DNA from: Nemophila menziesii
Taxonomy: Eukaryota; Streptophyta; Magnoliopsida; Boraginales; Hydrophyllaceae
Length of the DNA: 64,000 bases
Direction: 5' to 3'
NCBI GenBank assembly: GCA_029959085.1
Contig: JARWIR010000031.1
Coordinates: forward strand, 7,254,001 to 7,318,000
In this document: positions 54,327 through 64,000 of the stretch, one piece after another
Position numbering within the stretch: position 1 is the stretch's first letter
Layout: every line of letters starts with the position of its first letter
The notes under the pieces: generated by a model
What the model saw: the letters and a program-made list of their open reading frames with translations, nothing else
What the model was told of the DNA's origin: nothing
Database searches by the model: none
Translations under genes and position numbers: made by a program

Positions 54327-55890
54327 TTAAGCTTTGTGGTAACTTTTGCTGAAATTGTGCTGATATCCCTTCATTGAGTGCCACAGTCTTGGATCTTGTG
54401 AAGTTATCTTTATTGGAGAGTGCTTCCATAAAGAATCGTTATAGTTTTGCTTTCTTTCTATAGATTCAAGTAGAGGGACGTTGGATTTCACTTGTTTTAA
54501 CGTCTCCATACACCTCTCTTGTTTCTCCCTCAGATAAGCGGGTTTTACGGTATAATAGCAATGTAGTGGTGGTGGTCTCATTATGTTGTTCTCTTCCATT
54601 CTTGGTGCATCAACCACTCTTAGCTTCTTAATCTCATCTTGTTCAACCTCTTCAACCCAATCTTCAACAATTATCTCATCTAATTTCATCCTATCTACAT
54701 TTGACTTGGTTGGTAGAACATGCACTTTACTCGATGTATATGGTGGTGATTCATGTATCTTTTCAGCTTGAAGACTTATAGTCCTAACCTTGTCGTCAAC
54801 GTACTGTATCTTCTTCATGTTAGAATTTGTACTTTTGGTCAATTGCAAGGGTTGACTTTGCATTTGTTCTATGACTGTAGTGAGCCGCATCAAATTTTGC
54901 TCTAAAAGTTGATTATGTTGCTTCAGATCTTGATTCTGATGTTGCAGGCTTTGCACTACTGATGCATTGATCTTCGACTCAAGTCTGCTCATATTTTCCT
55001 TCGAGAAGTTGATGAACTGATTAATAGTCTTTTTTTACTCAATGATATTTTCATGAGGACGTGATGGAAGTGTTATCGGAGCTTGACTTTCATTGTAGCC
55101 CGATGGTTGATAAGCTTGATTTTTCATATGATTGTTCTTGCAGGTATAGCTGTTGAGGTGGAAATTGGATGCTTTTCTAAATGTTATAGCGAGTTGTTGT
55201 ATTTGATCTTGCAAGCTTGAAAACCTCGCCTCTGTATCAATATTAGTGGTAGGAGTTTGTAATTGTGGCCAACTCATATCAGTCTCGATGATTCTTTCCA
55301 TACCACTCTTTGCTTCTTTCGGATCCATAGAGACAAAACCACCACGACCCAAATCATCTACTCTCAGCCTTGACTCTTTATTGAGTCCTTTATAGAACAT
55401 GCCTAATTGTAATTTTGGCGTGAATCTATGTAGTGGACATCTTGCCAACTTTCTGTAAAATCTAGTGCATGCTTCGCCAACACTCTCTCCGGCTTCTTAT
55501 AATAAATTCATGAGCTCCAATTGTTCCTTCACTCTCATACTTGTAGGATAAAGTCGATCAAGGAATATTGCTTGAAGCTTGTCCTAATTTGTTATTAGCT
55601 CGGGAAGTTGATCATCTCCAATCACTTGCTTTGACGGTCAAGAAGAATTGAAACATTAAATAATACATATGTTCTTGCCTAACACCTTCAGTAATGTAGG
55701 CATCACAGAATTGCATGAATTTCTGAGTCCGGACCGGATCTTGATGTGTAGCACCACTATGTTATCCATAGCTCGTGAATTGATTAATCAAGTCAGGATC
55801 GAGCTTGAATAGTTGGAGGGAGAATCCCAATGGGTTGCACTCGGAATGGGCCAGGAAAGCCTAGCTCTAACCGTTGATTAGCCATCTAAA
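54327..55890 (-). pseudogene. Element B Gag
   Basis: Start region ANQRLELGFPGPFRV near 55885. Stops and frameshifts break the N-terminal half. 55448-55035 is open, with MARCPLHRFTPKLQLGMFYKGLN, the GGFVSMDPKEAKSGMERIIE segment and WPQLQTP, but no clear zinc knuckle in frame. 54992-54327 is open, with a coiled coil (SLQHQNQDLKQHNQLLEQNL) and an Arg-Pro-Pro-Pro-Leu segment, leading towards protease. Confidence 0.75.
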
Positions 55891-56000
55891 AACCTGAAAA
55901 AGACAAAAACAAAAAAACGCGTAAAACTGAAAACATATAAAAACCTCTACGCTAAATAAACACAAATAGACTAACTTAAAGATAAATTGCGCCAAAAACT

Positions 56001-57573
56001 TGGTGGGGGAAAAGGTGAGATAAATAAACATATAAATAAAATAATAATAATAATAATAATAATAAAGGACACACACTTGACTTCCATAAGAAACTCACTG
56101 CAAGTATTACAAATCATTTGTAAATTTAATTGATAAGTAAAGTACGTTCACAGGGATTTAATCCATTAGATCTACTTGTATTCAATAAGCGTAGATGAAT
56201 GTAGATGTTTAAATGAAAAATAGAATAAGATGAATAATTATCTAACGCGAATAAATAATGAAAATAAATAAATATGAATTTAAGTCAGATAAATTAAGGT
56301 TACTAATATGAGTCTATCTTACTAAGTTGTTATTTAAACCTTAAGGGTGAATTGAGCATTATATATTTACCTGGATTCTAAATTCTTCCTAACCCTTGTC
56401 AGGGTGGACTTAGGAGCAACCTCTCCACCACCAGGGGACTTGGGTAAGGGGACCCTGCATAATGAGCGGTGGTTAAATCGAACCTTTCTGGCTATCTAGT
56501 TAGGCAAGCCAGTTAGGATCACTACCGCACACTAGACGATTATGTGGTGTTGTCAATAATTGAATCCCCCTTCCGGGTGTTAACTCAACTACTAAGAATA
56601 GTCCTAGGATTGACCAAATCTAGGGCTGGAAACAATAAGTCAAAGCACATAATACAGCTATACGCAAAGCTCAAATCAATTAAAATAACAAATACTATTA
56701 TGAAATTTAGACAAAATAATTACCCAACAATTAATAGTAAAACTTATAGAATAAAAGTTTAGAAATATGGTGAAGCCACAAATCTATATCTAATTACCCT
56801 AAATATAGAGAAGGAGTGACGTAGAAGAGGAGTTTGTCACTATCCTTCTTCTTGCTTCTTTTCTTCCATTACATGTCAGCTTGTTTCTTGGATGATAAAC
56901 TTGATACTAAGGATTAATATTCAAGAAAAGACTAATATATGGCTTAGAACTGAGCAAGGACATGTTTTCAATGATTAAAGGGTATATTTATAGGTGTTAA
57001 GAAGACCCTAGGTCAAAATCTAGGAGTAGAAGGCAAGTAATTGGACTCCTTCTCCAATTCAAATTCGTTTCCTAAAATATAGGAGAGAGGATAAATACTG
57101 ATGTCTTGTTATGGTCGTATCTCCTTTGTTATTGGTCCAATTTTTGCCTAATTTATATCCAAACGACCACAGCGAAAAGATATACACTTTTTCTTTTGAT
57201 TGCTCATCCAAATTCCCAGACGATTTGAAGTTATCTTCATTTTAATAGACGTAGCTGAAGAATTTCATATTTACTTGGCAGCTTTTCTTTTCCTATTTTA
57301 TTTCTACTTCCTTTTATCTCTTGATTCCTTCCATATCTTCTTTTCTTTTTAGAATTGATTTGGAATCTAGTTATACTCCATATATCTTTAAATCTTCACA
57401 TTAACACACAAATTAAACAAAATATGCTCTAAAAATAATAATTCATCAAATCAAGACAAGACAAGGAATAAGAATTTATCAAAATATGAATAAAAATATA
57501 TAATTAATTAATCATAAACACCTAAAATAATGTCTCCAACCTAGATTATTATATCACAAATAGGGAGACAGCA
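56001..57573 (-). repeat. Element B 5' LTR
   Basis: 1573 bp from TGGTGGGGG to GGAGACAGCA. The terminal hairpin has one arm base changed (GACAGCA for GACATCA). (ATA)n microsatellite at 56039-56064. Confidence 0.9.
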
Positions 57574-57578
57574 TCTTG

Positions 57579-58868
57579 AAACTTGCAAAGGGTATGAACC
57601 CTAGTTGATTGTTATTTATGTTTTGGATATTTGGGATAGTATTCTATTGAAATGAATTGAAGTTTTGTATATTCCATTGTTTTATATATTTATGCTTGTT
57701 GCTTGTCTATGTCTTGATCACGCAGTGGCAGTTCGAGACTTTCGGCCAACACCTGGATGGGGGTCAGATTTCATACATATGATACATAGTATATAAAAGC
57801 CTAGTGCGCGACATTGAACCTGTCTCTCTTGTATGCTAGGTAGTCAATAGGGTTAGAACTCAATTCATCTGAAAACCTTAGGCGTGTACAGTTTCTTTCT
57901 AAGTCGATCCCCCTTATACTAATAATAAGATAATAATTAGTTAGGAGGATTACTCGCAAGGATCAAGCATTGCAATCATAATTTCTACTCTTTTCAGTAT
58001 TTTATTTTGTTTGCACCTTAGATTAATCATTTATTCTATTACCCTCATTCTAAAGTTAAAAAAAATCCTTTACATTATTATTATCTTCTTGCAACTTTAC
58101 ATTACATTCTAAACATAATTAATACAATCTTAGTAGTCCATGAGGAATGATAGCCTTGAGTTTATCATATTTTTACTTGACGACAACTCGTACGCTTGTA
58201 GGGAGTCATAGTTCCATCGTCAACAATTTATATCACACCTCGAACCGCAACACCATGCAATTGGATGCGATAGCTATTTAACTGTCACCCTGTCGGGGGG
58301 TTGGATAGTAGACATAGGTTATAGCGTCTGGTGTGCATTAGTGAGTCTTACGTGCTTGACTAGCCTGATAGTCATAGAGGTTAAGTACTTTGTAGCGTTG
58401 ATATTTGCGTAGAACAATCTTACTTGATTACTCTAGTAATTGTTGAATCAGCTTCCCAAGCTACCTAGACGAGAGTTAGGAAGAAGTTAGAATCCCTACA
58501 AGCAATATTTCCCCTTTTCACCTTTAAGTAAACTATAAACCCAAATCATAATTAGTAGTGAATACTAGCGTCTCGAGCTACCTTCTCATATTTTCACTTT
58601 AATCCTTCTCTATTATCTTTTATCGTCTATCTTAAGTACTTATAAATCTCAAAGCCTAATATTAACATTTACATTTTTGTCTACATCCTCAATAAATAAT
58701 CTCAACCATAAACTAAGAACACGAGCTTAAGAAACATAGTCCCTGTGGAGACGATAACTGTTTATACTTACTTTTATTACTTGTTAAGATTCGTACACTT
58801 GCAGTTAGTAAGATCTCTCAAGGCATTGAATTAGTAGGTTATTTTATCACATATTGGGATACGACACA
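57579..58868 (+). repeat. Element C LTR, right part
   Basis: Continues from 29052. LTR landmarks: 'ctgtcaccctgtcggggggttggatag' (58279), 'gtccctgtggagacgataac' (58740) and the end TTATCACATATTGGGATACGACACA. No primer-binding site follows. The end is uncertain by a few bases. Confidence 0.55.
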
Positions 58869-59582
58869 TATAAATAGGATTCTGTTTCATATTGGCAAGA
58901 TCCCGAAACATTCTATATCTTGAGCATATTACGGATTTTGACTTTCTCCATCGCTGCTCAAATTTAAAAACTTTTCAACTAATGAAACATTAGTTACAAT
59001 TTTTTTTGAAATTATGTAGTTGAGAACTTTGGCAAATTCAAGTCATATAACAAGTTATGGACAAAATATGAAAATCTACATGTTAGTGAGAATAATATGT
59101 TTTAGCATAAGTAGATATACTTGGATGATCTAGCCTCTAACATAAGATATGTTCTACATTTTATAACATATAACAAAGAAAATGAACACACAACAAGTTA
59201 TAGCATAAAATATAGTTAAAATATCAAAGTGGTAGTATTACCATTTTAGCTAGTTGTATTGCATGTAAATTATGTGATAAGGAAAATGATATGTTGCACA
59301 TGTTAAAAAAAATATGAAAATTAGAGAAAGTTATTTTTACAAAAATTTGTCACATAATAATTTACTAGAAGGGGCAATAAGCCAACCAAACAGTGTCGTA
59401 TAATTGATCTTTATTGATTGTGATTTCATGAGAAATCAACAACCTTGAAAGCAACATCAATAATCAAAGGATTATTGCATCGGTTGTTCCAATTTATAAT
59501 ATCATCCAAGAGTGTTTTCCTTTATTTAAAATTATTTGAAGAGTGAATAAAGACCAAGTACCAAAAAGATTCAAATAATTTA
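58869..59582. other. AT-rich DNA without recognised genes
   Basis: The first 100 bp may continue the LINE cut by C (minus strand). The rest is AT-rich, and I see no ORF, inverted repeat or known motif. Confidence 0.4.
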
Positions 59583-61040
59583 TTAAATACATACAAAAAT
59601 ATGGCTTCTTGCTAAATCGACTGCCACATTATGTGAAGACTTCCAAAGCAATAACATACATCTAGAATGACCTATAACATCTATAGAACTCCAATAATCA
59701 AAACGAGACTGAATCACAAAATTATCAACATCACATGACTTATGATTGGTTACTAACAGACACATAATACTAGGATTATAAAAAGAAATAAAAAACATAA
59801 AAATGTTTGGTTAGCGCTGCGCGAGCACATTGATAGTTCCAATATCTAAATATCATGACTCTCCCTTGTACGTTTTTGGGACATTTAAGATATCCCTCAG
59901 CTGATAAACTTCGAAGAAGGAAAATCCATAAAATAGATTTGCACATAACCCTATTGGTCAAAGCAAGAATTAAAATTAAAATGAAAGAGAATACAAGTTC
60001 ATCTGACGCCACATCGGATACAAAGTTATTACAAAGATTTAATTAAATCTGGTTCGAGAATCGATGACAGATTATCAAAAAGTAAATTACGTCTGAACCC
60101 CCTAGCTAGAAGGTCAGTTGTCCCATTCCTAGATCCAAGGAAATGCCTGGCGAAATGAGTTTCATTCCTAATGATATCTCTAATTTTCCCCATCAGCTAG
60201 AGAGCCTTCTAATTAGTGTTAGATGTGGAAATTAGGTCTTGTGTAACACTAAGGTAGTCCATATGAATAGTAAATTTCTGATCCTCGAAGGTACTCATAT
60301 ATATACAACCTTTAAGAACAGTTGTAGTCTTGCCTTCAACAAACGAGTTGCACCATATTGTTCGTCGTCACACAAAATGGTAGTATATGTATTATCCATC
60401 CTGACAATAGCAATACCAGTTAGGACGTTATTACCAACAAAAGATGCCTCATAAGAAATTAAGTTTAGAGTTTGGATCTATATAGGTTTCTTGGGAGGAA
60501 ATACACAATGTTCCTTGTCCAAAATAGATTGGAATCCTATAAGGAATTTACCACCCTTCCAGAAATATCCTTCATCAAATTTCCAACAAAAATTAGGATG
60601 GCTTTAAGTTGCATTTTCTGTTGCCAGACAAAATTTTCATTCTAGTAATCCAAACATTTCATAGGGAGATGAAAAGAAAAGTCAAGAAGACTTTTCGACT
60701 CCTTCCCCTTGTAACCTCATTTTTATAGTATTCATAATCCATTTGTCAAAGTTACCACCATAGATAGAGTCGCTAAGAATTTGAGCATTACCAATTATCC
60801 ATACTTCCTTGCTAATTGGGAACTTCAGGCGGACATGTTCAATAATTTCTTTCACGTGGTTACAAAATGGGCACCATTTGTGATAGTAGATATTTTATCT
60901 TGAAGGGAGTTACACCATATGGTATAATATTTTTGCAGAATTTCTAGATAAAGACTCAAATTTTTGTCAGAATTATCGAATGCCATATAACCTTCCAGAT
61001 TGATAGGTCTCTAGACGAGCCAAAAGAAGATGCTTTTAGA
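59583..61040 (-). pseudogene. LINE remnant, zf-RVT and RNase H
   Basis: Minus strand: WCPFCNHVKEIIEHV (about 60885, the zf-RVT CPFC...H pattern), then EVWIIGN, a linker, and RNase H beginning EASFVGNNVLTGIAIVRMD (about 60450), ending near VAVDLAR (about 59610). Several stops. It abuts a plus-strand LINE fragment at 61041-61060. Confidence 0.7.
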
Positions 61041-61059
61041 GACTTTTTTTCCTTCATAC

Positions 61060-62239
61060 CTGAGATGCCCACCTTTGACACATTTACTGTTTGCTGACGA
61101 CTCACTTTTCCTTGTGAATCGTAACGACACTCAGATCCCTACTTTCAGGGAAGTTATTGCACAATATTATGAAGGGCCGGGTTAAAAGATATATCTTATT
61201 AAATCGTGTATCTGTTTTAGTAAAGGTACCCTGCCGGAGCTTGCCGAGTCCATTGCAAACTCTCTTAACATTCGGAAATCTGACCCGCTAGAATGTATTT
61301 GGGCATTCCAATATATTACACTTAATCAAAAGTGAAAACTTTCCAATAGGTAAAAGATCTATTATTAAGAGAATACTGGGTCAGAAAGAGAAACTTTTAT
61401 TGGACGGGGGTTAAGATGTTCTTATCAAATCAATCTACATGAATTTCGTAACTATACCATTTCCATTTTGCAAGTCCCAAAAGTATTACGTAAAGATTTT
61501 TCTAGAATGGTCAAATTTCTCGTGGGTTCCAGGTAGAGAAACGAAATTCACTGAAAAACTTGGGAGAAATTGAGATATGTAAATAGAATGAAGATCTCGA
61601 ATTTAGGGATTTTTGAAACATGAATTTAGCTCTCCTTATCCTATGCAACATGATGTATCCTAGACAACCCTAATGCTCTTGTATCTAAGGTTCTTAAAAA
61701 GGTATATTTTCCATCTCAGTAATTTTGAATGCACCAATCAAGAAAGTCAAATCCTAGAGTTGCAAGTCCCAAAAGTATTATGTAAAGATTTTTCTAGAAT
61801 GGTCAAATTTCTCGTGGGTTCCAGGTAGAGAAACGGAATTCACTAAAAAACTTGGGAGAAATTGAGATATGTAAATAGAAGGAAGATCTCGAATTTAGGG
61901 ATTTTTGAAACATGAATTTAGCTCTCTTATCCTATGCGACATGATGTATCCTAGACAACCCTAATGCTCTTGTATCTAAGTGTCTTAAAAAGGTATATTT
62001 TCCATCTCAGTCATTTTGAATGCACCAATCAAGAAAGTCAAATCCTAGAGTTGTACCAATATTTTGACAAGTATAGATGTTCTAAAATGAGAATGTACTA
62101 GATAGAATGACAATGGAGTCAAACCGATCATCTAGACAAATGGTTAGCCGTTCACATATACCAATATTCAATAGGTTTACGAACTGACACGGTAAAATGT
62201 TTCATGATGGAACTCCTCCCTAACTCATAACATTTTTCA
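61060..62239 (+). pseudogene. LINE RT fragment with internal tandem duplication
   Basis: LFADDSLFLVNRND (61087-61128) is the RT catalytic motif. Then come KSCICFSKGT, LIKSIYMNFVTIPFPF, and twice the post-RT segment with NFSWVPGRET and NPNALVSKVLKKVYFPS (trimmed). Stops are numerous. It ends at the solo LTR. Confidence 0.72.
61469..62053 (+). repeat. 292-bp tandem duplication
   Basis: 61469-61760 repeats as 61761-62053 with few differences (for example ATTACG/ATTATG, CTCTCCTT/CTCTCTT). It lies within LINE sequence, so it is a local duplication. Confidence 0.93.
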
Positions 62240-62244
62240 TAGGG

Positions 62245-63756
62245 TGATGTCTCCTCATTTGTGATAATAAAATCTATTTCTGAGACATCATTTTAGGCGT
62301 ATTTATTAGTTTATAGGTCGATTTTAGCTTGATTTAGTACACTTTCCTATTTTGGGTCTTGAATTAATTAATTATTATTTTTAGAGCATATTGGGTTTAA
62401 TTATTTATTTAGTGTGAAGCTTTAGAGATATATGGTAATTAATTAGAGTCCAAGTTGGTTAAAAGAGCTAAAGGAAAGAAGATAAACATGGGAATTGAAG
62501 ATAAGGAAGTAAAAGTTAAAAACATGGAAAAGGAAAACCTGCCTTAAATCTGAATTTCTGCACCTACGGCCACAAATCAGCTTATATCTTAAAATCGGTG
62601 AGGAATTTGGAGAAACGGTCAAGAGAAAAGTTGAATATCTTTCCGAGACGATGAATTTGGTGTACTCATACGCACCAATCGGATAAATATTGAAGCTTCT
62701 AGGACCAAAAGAAAAACGGGGTTGATTGCATGTTTTTGAGCTACGAATTTGAGTTGGGCTTGGAGCCCATATTTACCTTTTCCTTCAAGAAAACGAATTA
62801 GGTCAACCTATACACTATAAATACAGCCTCTTAACATTAGAAAATCATCCTTGGTGAAACCTTAAGCCAAGAGGAAGCTTACAACACAAGAAAAGAAGTT
62901 TGGAAGGAGCTGTGCATCAACAATGTCTTCTTCTACCTCTGAATTTGTAATTTCTTTCTTTTCTTCCATTAGTATGAACTAAATTTCTATTAGCATGAGT
63001 TTTAGCATATATGTATAAACCCTAGTTTTGGTTGACATCTATCTAATTTGGGAATTCTATGTTTTAAATTGAATTATTGTTTTTATTCTCTGTTTATGTG
63101 TTTGGATTTATATTCTGTGTTCTTGTGGATCGCGACCATATAGAATTACCATCTAGTAGTTAGGTCACCATTGACAACGGTGTTTAATTACATGTTTAGC
63201 ACATAACGCCTAGTATTCGGTTTAGATCTGACAAATCAACCTAACTAGATAATCACTATGGTTTAGTATATATTGCTATTTACCAATTGCAGGAACAGTT
63301 TGCTTAGGACTCCTTCTTGACACAGGTAAACACTATTTAAAACTACCTAGCGCAATTGGAACCGATTATTGAAATACTACATAATTCACCCTTACATGTT
63401 TAGAACGGCAAAACTAGTGGGGATTACATGTTATTGACTCAAACTATATTCTCATACTACTTCTTCTCTTGCATTTAATTTTCTGTCTTTAATTTCTTAG
63501 GTTAATTTAGTTTAATTGAAAACCAAATAAATATCTATTTGTCTTTATTTTTCCTGCGTTTTATTTGATCTAGCTTTAAATATTTGCACTTGATTTTTGC
63601 ATAAAATTCCCCTAACCTTCATAGTCTCTGCGGAACGAATATTACTTAATCATAAAAACTTGCATACGATTTGTATACTTGCAGAACCGTGCTCAGTTTA
63701 GGGTGTTTATTTGCATCTAATTCTTATATCTTTTTATCACACCCTAGGCCACACCA
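62245..63756 (+). repeat. Solo LTR of the A family
   Basis: 1512 bp, TGATGTCTCC...CACACCA, nearly the reverse complement of the A1 LTRs. Flanks TAGGG (62240-62244) and TAGAG (63757-63761) form a TSD with one mismatch. Neither a polypurine tract before it nor a primer-binding site after it is present. Confidence 0.9.
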
Positions 63757-63761
63757 TAGAG

Positions 63762-64000
63762 ATACATAGAGTTTCAAACGAATGAACTGAGTCGAGTCGA
63801 TTACTAGATGTGCAAACTTGTTTGATAAGATTTTCGAGTCGACCCGGCTCAGCTCATATGTTCAAGAGTCAAGCTAGATTTTTGTAAGTTTGTTATCGAA
63901 TCGAGTTTTTTTATATAGAAGTAGAACTTTCATGAACAATTGATATTAGATAGAATGTGCAGCAAGAAATGTGATGTAAATGAAAAAAATTAAATTCTAA
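63762..64000. other. Right edge, unassigned
   Basis: No gene. Phrases like GAGTCGACCCGGCTCAGCTCAT recall a dispersed plant DNA-transposon derivative, but its ends are outside the window. Confidence 0.3.

Larger units (their letters stand above)
29053..57573 (-). mobile_element. Gypsy element B (gag-protease, RT-less) carrying nested A1 and A2
   Basis: Outer LTRs are 29053-30054 plus 49435-49980 (left, 3') and 56001-57573 (right, 5'). Flanks GCTTG (29048-29052) and TCTTG (57574-57578) are a 5-bp TSD with one mismatch. Internal DNA on the minus strand carries worn gag (55890 to 54327), protease (54268-53988 and 53297-53150) and an integrase tail (about 53150-53000), then a 3' spacer with an ORF3 remnant. 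RT, RNase H and integrase core are absent without any sign that another insertion removed them. Element E has the same layout. The primer-binding site is worn: only GCGCCA remains (55989-55994). Confidence 0.85.

Overview
This is nuclear DNA of a flowering plant, most likely a eudicot. The evidence is one intron-split plastid isoprenoid gene (DXS, minus strand, 16346-19627) set in about 60 kb of retrotransposons of plant-only lineages. The DXS C-terminus resembles asterid DXS1 as I remember it, so an asterid is possible but unproven. All functional assignments come from reading the sequence; no database was searched.

Layout. 1-3721: 3' end of an Athila-type Ty3/gypsy element ('D'): partial third ORF, long 3' non-coding region, polypurine tract, 3' LTR. 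3722-15260: a decayed gypsy element ('E', gag-protease only) interrupted by a solo LTR (5599-7298, TSD AAAAG), which itself carries a 114-bp tRNA-type SINE (TSD TCATATTATAAA), and by a young Sirevirus-like Ty1/copia element (7538-15151, TSD GAAGG). 16346-19627: DXS, nine exons, 717 codons, apparently intact. 20021-21262: a MITE in one inverted and five tandem copies, upstream of DXS. 21713-24790: 5'-truncated L1-type LINE. 25097-26705: a retroposed 1.6-kb unit with poly(A), 16-bp TSD and an intact 449-codon ORF I do not recognise. 27200-28250: LINE remnant.

28251-58868 is a four-level nest. Solo-LTR-like C is split by gypsy element B (29053-57573). B's left LTR is split by gypsy element A1 (30055-49429, TSD AGAAG). 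A1 is split by its relative A2 (33865-42014, TSD CTAGG). All three lie on the minus strand. B also carries a hAT-like MITE in its protease gene. 59583-62239 holds two LINE remnants facing away from each other, and 62245-63756 is a solo LTR of the A family.

How parts relate. The only plausible host gene is DXS; the rest is mobile DNA, all with visible coding damage except the retroposon ORF. Three signals cross element families. (1) Palindromes CGGTAYACCG come in pairs exactly 21 bp apart, both in the copia LTR and in the gypsy spacers. (2) A hairpin with arms TGATGTCTC/GAGACATCA and a fixed span of 46 nt forms the 5' edge of nearly all the gypsy LTRs. (3) A conserved non-coding block lies upstream of the polypurine tract in D, A1, A2 and B. 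Elements B and E also share a gag-protease-integrase-tail layout without reverse transcriptase, as expected of a non-autonomous family mobilised in trans.
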